From assembly GCA_021404985.1 (NCBI GenBank), contig QWHP01000038.1, positions 1 through 12,102 on the forward strand: a stretch of DNA of 12,102 nucleotides, written 5' to 3'. Source of the DNA: Actinobacteria bacterium ATB1. GTDB lineage: Bacteria > Actinomycetota > Acidimicrobiia > UBA2766. Position numbers and translations under genes: made by a program. Shown one piece after another: positions 7,667 to 12,102 of this stretch; position 1 is the first letter of the stretch, and every line of letters starts with the position of its first letter. Under the pieces are notes generated by a model. The model saw only the letters and a program-made list of their open reading frames with translations, was not told where the DNA came from and searched no databases.

Positions 7667-8125
7667 GTGCCGATCGCAGACGAGCTCCAGGCCGCCCTCA
7701 CGGACGCCATGAGATCCAAGGACAGGACCACTCTCGACGCGCTCAGAGGTGCGCGCACAGAGATCCAGAGGGCCAAGACGGCGTCTGATTTCGACGGGGA
7801 CGACGGCGACGATTTCCACCGGCGAGTCATCTCCTCGTACGTGAAGTCGCTGTCGAAGAGCCTCGAGACCTACGAGGAGCTCGGCGATCGCGGTGCTGCA
7901 CACGCGGACAAGCTGAGAGCCGAGATCGACTGCCTCTCACGCTGGCTGCCCAGCAAACTCGACGCCGAGGCCACCGCGGCTCTCGTCGACGAGGCAGCCG
8001 ACCGCCTCGGGAACGACCCGAAGCTGTCCGGCAGGATCATCGGCGAAGTCATGAAGGAACACAAGGACGAGGTCGACGCCGCGGTCGTGAGAAAGCTCGT
8101 CGAGGAGCGATTGGCAGGCCAGTGA
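7667..8125 (+). CDS. GatB/YqeY-domain protein
   Basis: 152 aa, full length for the stand-alone YqeY family (PF09424), whose domain also forms the tRNA-binding tail of GatB amidotransferase subunits. The cellular role of free YqeY proteins is not settled; tRNA or amidotransferase association is inferred from homology. Visible family features: N-terminal helix L-Q-A-A-L-T-D-A-M-R-S-K-D near 7-19, the E-I-x-x-L-x-x-W-L-P segment at 86-95, and the C-terminal I-I-G-E-V-M-K-E-H-K near 124-133. An acidic DFDGDDGDD stretch (41-49) sits where relatives often carry a short loop. The GTG start has no Shine-Dalgarno and lies 7 nt after a TACGGT hexamer. The stop overlaps the lipoprotein start as GTGA, so the two are probably co-translated. 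Confidence 0.9.
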   Translation: MPIADELQAALTDAMRSKDRTTLDALRGARTEIQRAKTASDFDGDDGDDFHRRVISSYVKSLSKSLETYEELGDRGAAHADKLRAEIDCLSRWLPSKLDAEATAALVDEAADRLGNDPKLSGRIIGEVMKEHKDEVDAAVVRKLVEERLAGQ

Positions 8126-8799
8126 GACCCCCGGCCCAAAGGCCGCCTTCCCGACGCGTTCGCTCATGCATTGTCGTGGCCACTCTCTCCCTGCTTCTCG
8201 CAGGCTGCACATCCACCGACCGGGGAGAGGAGGCCACCACACCGACGAGCATCGGGGATCCGGCCGTTTCCGAGCAAGTCGGTGAGCTGAAAGGGGCCCT
8301 GGTCGATTCCGGGGACCTGCCCTCGGACTTCAGCCGCGTCGCCGAGGTCACCTTTGCCGGGTTCTCGGTCTGCTCTGAGGACCTGCTCGAGGCGAACCCC
8401 CCTGCGGGTCGACTCGCCGTCGGCTACGGCAACCCGAGGGAGAACCTCCTCTTCGAGAACGTGCTGGTGTTCACCGACGCTGCGCAGGCCGACGCCTTCA
8501 TGGAAGCCCTCGCAACCGAGGTCCGAACATGCACTCAGGAGCCCACCGGGTCGGGGACGCCCGAAGTGGCGTCACTCGAGGTGGGCGAGGTGGGCGAGCG
8601 ATCCGAGTCGTTCGAGATCGAGGGAACCGACAGCAGCGGCCGTCCCTTCCGGGCCCAGATGATCGTGGGACGGCAGGGGAACGTCGTGGTCGCCCTCAGC
8701 ACCGTGAACCTGGAGGAGCCGCACATCGAGACAGGCGTCCTCGCCGACGCCGCATCTACGGCGGTCGGCAGGGTGGAAGCCATGCAGGGAAACCCATAA
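8122..8799 (+). CDS. lipoprotein, possible PknH-like extracellular sensor domain
   Basis: 225 aa. The signal peptide has an Arg-rich start (R11, R12, R14), a hydrophobic core I17-L27 and lipobox L-A-G-C29, so the mature protein should be lipid-anchored outside the membrane. After a short Thr/Glu linker the domain from about residue 50 to 222 is a mix of strands and helices with only two further cysteines, C84 and C137, well placed for one disulfide. F-E-N-V-L-V-F-T-D-A-A-Q-A near 111-123 and the Cys pair faintly recall the PknH_C-type sensor domain (PF14032) of actinobacterial lipoproteins; this is a guess from pattern only. The GTG start overlaps the YqeY stop by 4 bp with GAGGAG upstream. 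Its TAA stop lies inside the first of two palindromes that precede the next gene. Confidence 0.85.
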   Translation: MRPPAQRPPSRRVRSCIVVATLSLLLAGCTSTDRGEEATTPTSIGDPAVSEQVGELKGALVDSGDLPSDFSRVAEVTFAGFSVCSEDLLEANPPAGRLAVGYGNPRENLLFENVLVFTDAAQADAFMEALATEVRTCTQEPTGSGTPEVASLEVGEVGERSESFEIEGTDSSGRPFRAQMIVGRQGNVVVALSTVNLEEPHIETGVLADAASTAVGRVEAMQGNP

Positions 8800-8809
8800 C
8801 GGCCGTTAT
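8796..8809 (+). repeat. perfect 14-bp palindrome, candidate operator 1
   Basis: ATAACGGCCGTTAT equals its own reverse complement. It covers the stop codon of the lipoprotein gene and the likely -35 region of the next promoter. With no loop and no T-tract it is not a terminator, so a dimeric repressor or activator site is the better reading. Confidence 0.6.
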
Positions 8810-8836
8810 CACGCTGCCCTCCCGCTGTGGCATAAT
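8806..8836 (+). promoter_or_regulatory. candidate promoter of the cysteine-rich gene
   Basis: CATAAT at 8831-8836 is one base from the TATAAT consensus, unusual in this GC-rich window. TTATCA at 8806-8811 is the nearest -35-like hexamer, with a rather long 19-bp spacer. Transcription would start near 8843, giving a leader of about 80 nt. Palindrome 1 overlaps the -35 side and palindrome 2 overlaps the -10. Confidence 0.5.
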
Positions 8837-8845
8837 GGCCGTTAC
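8832..8845 (+). repeat. imperfect palindrome, candidate operator 2
   Basis: ATAATGGCCGTTAC matches palindrome 1 at 12 of 14 positions, with centres exactly 36 bp apart. The core TGGCCGTTA keeps the GGCC centre and the right half-site. It overlaps the CATAAT -10, the expected position for a repressor site. Confidence 0.5.
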
Positions 8846-8859
8846 CAAGCGAGACGCAA

Positions 8860-8918
8860 GGTGCCCTCCGAGTGTCGGCACCGAGATCCGGTCACTCCCT
8901 CCGGAGTCACCAAGGAGG
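8860..8918 (+). promoter_or_regulatory. leader with two potential hairpins next to the ribosome-binding site
   Basis: Hairpin A pairs GGTGCC (8860-8865) with GGCACC (8877-8882) around an 11-nt loop. Hairpin B pairs GGTcACTCC (8890-8898) with GGAGTcACC (8903-8911), 8 base pairs with one mismatch and a CTCC loop. Hairpin B ends directly before the AAGGAGG Shine-Dalgarno (8912-8918), and its CCTCC (8898-8902) could instead pair with GGAGG. A translational switch is possible but unproven, and it matches no riboswitch class I know. Confidence 0.3.
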
Positions 8919-8923
8919 CTTCC

Positions 8924-9409
8924 ATGGCCACTCCCCCCTGCCAAGGAGTCGGGCTCGTCGTTTCGACGAAGGGCGACCCGGTTCCACCCTGCCGCCACGT
9001 GCCCGACCTCATCGCCGCAGGCGAACCCTTGGCTGTGGTGGCCGAGTCACCGCAGGCCGGCGCAACTTACGACACGTTCGACGAGGTCAAGGACCTCGCC
9101 CGCAAGGCCGGCCGGGATGCGATCATGGTGATCCCGGAGGTCCAGGTCGAGGAAGTCGGGGAGGAAGGCTGGCGAAGCACGATCCACGCCCGCAAGGTGC
9201 GTTCGATCGAGAACGCAGCCGCGCTCCGGACCGTGTGTGCCACGGGCATAGTCGCCGTGTGCGGAACCGACACGGTGCTCTGCCTGGAGCAGGGAGGCCG
9301 TCATCGCCGCCCGGTGGAGACGGTGTCACTAGAGGCGGCGCTCATCGCCGCCGTCGGAAGCGGGACCCGTGTTTGCTCTCGCAGCTGCGCGGAGTTCGAG
9401 GAGGGCTGA
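8924..9409 (+). CDS. cysteine-rich hypothetical protein
   Basis: 161 aa; family not recognised. The ATG has a near-perfect AAGGAGG 5 nt upstream, strong support for a real gene. No signal peptide or membrane helix is seen, so it is probably cytoplasmic. Seven cysteines (6, 23, 105, 113, 120, 151, 155) are many for a cytoplasmic protein, and C151-x3-C155 close to the end could bind metal. Residues ~35-75 alternate strand and helix (P-L-A-V-V-A, then D-E-V-K-D-L-A-R-K-A-G, then A-I-M-V-I-P), a small alpha/beta layout. It sits alone behind its own promoter with twin palindromes, suggesting tight individual control, perhaps by metal, thiol or redox state (inference). Its last 81 bp lie antisense to the 3' end of the cyclase gene. 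Confidence 0.75.
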   Translation: MATPPCQGVGLVVSTKGDPVPPCRHVPDLIAAGEPLAVVAESPQAGATYDTFDEVKDLARKAGRDAIMVIPEVQVEEVGEEGWRSTIHARKVRSIENAAALRTVCATGIVAVCGTDTVLCLEQGGRHRRPVETVSLEAALIAAVGSGTRVCSRSCAEFEEG

Positions 9410-11068
9410 CGCTGATGGCGCATCACCAGGCGACATCGCGTCCCCGTCTGACTCCTCGGGAGCGCTGCCATCGTCCGGCTCGGAGTCCTCGTCGTCCAAC
9501 GAAGACCCTCGCCAGAGCTCGGGACTGAGGCTGTAGACCTCGGTCGCTTCCGACTTCCCTCGCAACACGACCGGCTCGAGTGGAACGAGCGCAGAAACGA
9601 GCCGTCCCCCTACGGCAGTCCTCACCGCATCGGCCGTGGCACCCGACAGGAGCACGCGCCGTTCGAGGATTCGCGTCAACTCCTGCAGCCGGGACGCCTC
9701 GTTCACGGGATCACCGAGAACCGTGTACTCGAAACGGGTCTCGGTCCCCACGTTGCCTGCGAAGACCTCGCCGGTGGAGATGCCGATCCCGAAGTCGATG
9801 TTCACCGCTTCGAGACCGTTCGCGATCGCCTCGGCGGCCTCCAGGGCGTGCTCGGCGTGCTTCGTGTCGTTCTCGGGGGCACCGAAGATCGCGAGCACCG
9901 CGTCGCCCTGGAACTTGTTGATGATCCCATCCCGACTCTCGACCGCGTCGACGATGACACCGAACACGACGTTCAGGAGGGCTGCGAGCGCGCCCGGTGG
10001 GGCCGATTCCGCCAATGAGGAGAACGCGACGAGGTCTACGAAGAGCGCCGTGACGCTACGGATCTCGCCTCCTACGCGTGCAGCCGTGGGGCCGGAACGG
10101 ATCGCTCTCTCTGCGACCTTGCCACCGACCTGACGGTTCAGGAGTTCCTCGATGTCTGCGCGCCGGCGAAGCCCCGAGACCATCTCGTTGAACCCGCTCT
10201 CGAGACGCCCGAGCTCGTCGACGCGGTCCACCGCCAGAGTGGTGGACAGATCGCCGCGTCGCACTCTCCCCATGGCCTCCTGGATCCGGTGGATCGGCTC
10301 GGTGATGGAGCGACGGATGTTCACCGACAGCACGGCCCCCACGACGATGCCCGCGATGGCGATGAACCAGGTGAGCTGGGTGGGGTTCACGGCCGAGCCG
10401 AGCCGCAGACCGAATGAGTTGGCCATCCCGATCGCGACGAGCGGGAGAACGGTCCCGAGGACGAACGCGACCTCGAGGCGCGTCTTCAGGCCCCCCCGGG
10501 AGGGCAGAGGCAGGCTCGTCGGTGCGTCCCCTGCCGGGAAGAAGTCGGGTATCCACTCCCTCCAAGTGTGCTCGACCCTCAGGTACGTGATGGCTGCCGT
10601 GGCCACCCCGGCGATCAGGGGTCCCGTCAGCGCGACGAAGAACCTCAGCAGGACCCGCTGGTCCGCCGTTACCGCCTGCGCCGTGGCGAAGGCGGCGGCC
10701 GAGAGCACCCAGAGGGCGAACACGATCAGCGCATGGACCGCCGGCTGGACGACCACGGCGATCTGCACGCGGGTCGGAGGCGGGTCAGATGTGTCCCTTC
10801 TCAACCAGGCGATGAGCGGTGCCGTGATCCGGTGCGACAGGTATAGGACGAGAAGGAAGCCGACGAATATCGCACCCGCGAGGATCCAGATCGCGATGCG
10901 CGTCGCAACGTCGAGTGACTCGATCTGGAACATGAAGTAGAAGAACGCGATGATCGTCGCACCCAGCAGGTTCGCCTCTGTGAGCTCCCGCAACAGGTGG
11001 CGCTGGAGCCTCGCGAGGCGCTGCGGTCGGTCAGGGTCCTCCCTGACTTGTCGTTCTGCCTCGGCCAT
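9329..11068 (-). CDS. membrane class III adenylate cyclase with HAMP domain (class IIIb type)
   Basis: 579 aa. Makes cAMP from ATP on the cytoplasmic side of the membrane. Six predicted membrane helices (about 33-48, 57-78, 103-131, 141-163, 198-218, 232-250) are followed by a HAMP linker (about 251-303) and a class III cyclase domain (about 335-515), the order seen in mycobacterial Rv1318c-Rv1320c and Rv3645. Metal Asp345 (F-V-D-L) and Asp389 (K-F-Q-G-D), purine-selecting Lys385, and transition-state Asn456 and Arg460 (V-N-E-A-S-R) are all present. The second purine-selecting position is Thr449 instead of Asp, the mark of class IIIb. The last ~60 residues form an acidic Ser/Asp/Glu-rich tail. 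The ATG at 11068 has AGAGGGA upstream; an in-frame reading extends to 11212. It is divergent from the TetR gene. Confidence 0.94.
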   Translation of the reverse strand: MAEAERQVREDPDRPQRLARLQRHLLRELTEANLLGATIIAFFYFMFQIESLDVATRIAIWILAGAIFVGFLLVLYLSHRITAPLIAWLRRDTSDPPPTRVQIAVVVQPAVHALIVFALWVLSAAAFATAQAVTADQRVLLRFFVALTGPLIAGVATAAITYLRVEHTWREWIPDFFPAGDAPTSLPLPSRGGLKTRLEVAFVLGTVLPLVAIGMANSFGLRLGSAVNPTQLTWFIAIAGIVVGAVLSVNIRRSITEPIHRIQEAMGRVRRGDLSTTLAVDRVDELGRLESGFNEMVSGLRRRADIEELLNRQVGGKVAERAIRSGPTAARVGGEIRSVTALFVDLVAFSSLAESAPPGALAALLNVVFGVIVDAVESRDGIINKFQGDAVLAIFGAPENDTKHAEHALEAAEAIANGLEAVNIDFGIGISTGEVFAGNVGTETRFEYTVLGDPVNEASRLQELTRILERRVLLSGATADAVRTAVGGRLVSALVPLEPVVLRGKSEATEVYSLSPELWRGSSLDDEDSEPDDGSAPEESDGDAMSPGDAPSASALLELRAAARANTGPASDGGDERRL

Positions 11069-11202
11069 ATAGGATCCCTCTACAGGCGGGTCCGGTGTCG
11101 CGGAACTCGACGCATCCCGACCGAGCTCCAGCCGTGAGTCTACGGGGCCGGTCCCGTGCGACACCCCCGCGAGATGGGCCTTTCGAAACGACAGATCCAC
11201 CG
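11069..11202. promoter_or_regulatory. divergent control region between cyclase and TetR genes
   Basis: 134 bp that must hold both promoters. An 8-bp palindrome TTTCGAAA lies at 11181-11188, 14 bp before the TetR ATG, with partial matches further out; it is short for a TetR operator. A minus-strand TAGACT in the middle could be a -10 for the cyclase. None of these is strong alone. Confidence 0.3.
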
Positions 11203-11829
11203 ATGGCAGCAACTCGAGAGCCGCAACTCACTGAAGGTGAGCGTCGCCGCCAGGAGATTCTCGACGTTGCGCGACAGCTCTTCCTCGAGCACGGGTACCA
11301 CGCGACCACGACACGGATGATCGCTCGCAAGACACAGATGTCGGATGCACTTCTGTACAGGTACTTCCAGTCCAAGCGGGATCTCTTCGACGCCGTGATC
11401 ACGGACGGATTGAGCCACCTGCAGCCCTACGTGCAGTTCGGCGCCCCCCTGTTGGAGGGCCTGCAACTCCGCGAGACGCTCGAGGCGGCTGCGTACACAG
11501 CGCTCGAGATAGCACGGCGCGACACGGACATCTTCCGTCTGATCGTGGCCGAGAGCACACTGCTCGAAGGTGACAGTCGCGTCACAGAAGTCATCGACGA
11601 CCTCCTGAACCACTTCGCCGCTCGGATCAGGGACTTCGTCGACGCAGGCGAGGCGCGCCCCTGCAATGCACTCATCTTCGCGCGCCAGTTCCTCGGCGGA
11701 ATCGTCATGTTCGACCTTGCTTCGTCGCTTCTCGGACTGGGCACGAAGACCGACCAGCCGGAGATCCCGGTGGACGCCTACGTGGCCGAAGTCGTCGAAG
11801 CCGCAGAACGGAGCCTGAGGGTGGACTGA
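11203..11829 (+). CDS. TetR/AcrR-family transcriptional regulator
   Basis: 208 aa, typical of the family. The N-terminal DNA-binding domain is clear: R-R-Q-E-I-L-D-V-A-R-Q-L-F near 15-27, helix-turn-helix across about 34-53 and the signature L-L-Y-R-Y-F-Q-S-K-R-D-L-F near 50-62. The C-terminal part (about 70-208) is the helical ligand-binding and dimer domain; L-L-E-G-D-S-R-V near 120-127 and F-L-G-G-I near 163-167 recall AcrR-like members, ligand unknown. The ATG at 11203 is chosen because the domain begins soon after it; no good Shine-Dalgarno is visible, and in-frame alternatives upstream only add low-complexity residues. It lies divergently 134 bp from the cyclase gene, so it may regulate itself, the cyclase or both (inference). 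Confidence 0.9.
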   Translation: MAATREPQLTEGERRRQEILDVARQLFLEHGYHATTTRMIARKTQMSDALLYRYFQSKRDLFDAVITDGLSHLQPYVQFGAPLLEGLQLRETLEAAAYTALEIARRDTDIFRLIVAESTLLEGDSRVTEVIDDLLNHFAARIRDFVDAGEARPCNALIFARQFLGGIVMFDLASSLLGLGTKTDQPEIPVDAYVAEVVEAAERSLRVD

Positions 11830-11904
11830 CAGAAAGGGCTTCGCCCCGAGGACGGATGGTATCGTCGCATCAGCCAGCCACAAGTGGGTCGCAGCACCGA
11901 GAAC

Positions 11905-12102
<198 letters not shown>

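Noticed and set aside
8796..8809. Palindrome as a rho-independent terminator of the lipoprotein gene
   Set aside because: It has no loop, contains the stop codon itself and is not followed by T residues.
10152..10940. 262-codon plus-strand ORF
   Set aside because: Antisense to the membrane half of the cyclase; no motifs.
11836..11846. GGGC-TTC-GCCC hairpin after the TetR stop as a terminator
   Set aside because: Only 4 bp of stem and no T-tract; such hairpins are common by chance at this GC content.

Overview
The window looks like the end of a metagenome-type contig from a high-GC actinobacterium (third positions are mostly G or C). Actinobacterial traits are an F420-type LLM oxidoreductase, a six-TM HAMP-linked class III cyclase of the kind known from mycobacteria, a Tat-exported phospholipase C-type phosphoesterase, and possible leaderless GTG starts preceded by TANNNT hexamers. 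An Acidimicrobiia-like lineage would fit, but that is inference. The right end runs into 40 consecutive C residues, which looks like a sequencing or assembly artefact.

Layout. 0.1-1.7 kb: Tat-exported phosphoesterase (+). 1.8-3.1 kb: two translationally coupled, similarly built single-pass membrane proteins of unknown function (+). 3.1-7.6 kb: five genes on alternating strands: a ROK-family sugar kinase (-), an HSL-type alpha/beta-hydrolase (+), an F420-type LLM oxidoreductase (-), a PaaI-type hotdog thioesterase (+) and a short-chain dehydrogenase (-). The last four suggest lipid, ester or xenobiotic catabolism, although the strand pattern means they are not one operon. 7.7-8.8 kb: a GatB/YqeY-domain protein overlapping a lipoprotein gene by 4 bp (+). 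8.8-9.4 kb: twin palindromes around a likely promoter, then a leader with hairpin potential and a cysteine-rich orphan gene (+). 9.3-11.1 kb: a membrane adenylate cyclase (-), whose 3' end overlaps the orphan gene antisense. 11.2-11.8 kb: a divergent TetR-type regulator (+). 11.9 kb to the end: the start of a zinc-ribbon protein (+) cut by the contig end.

Gene density is very high. Most convergent neighbours overlap or nearly touch (6 bp apart, then overlaps of 12, 16 and 81 bp), and two co-directional pairs overlap by GTGA. I see no tRNA, rRNA, CRISPR array, insertion sequence or prophage gene. The strongest candidates for something undescribed are the double-palindrome control region with its cysteine-rich orphan gene at 8796-9409, the ROK kinase lacking its zinc cysteines, and the tandem coiled-coil membrane pair at 1842-3118.
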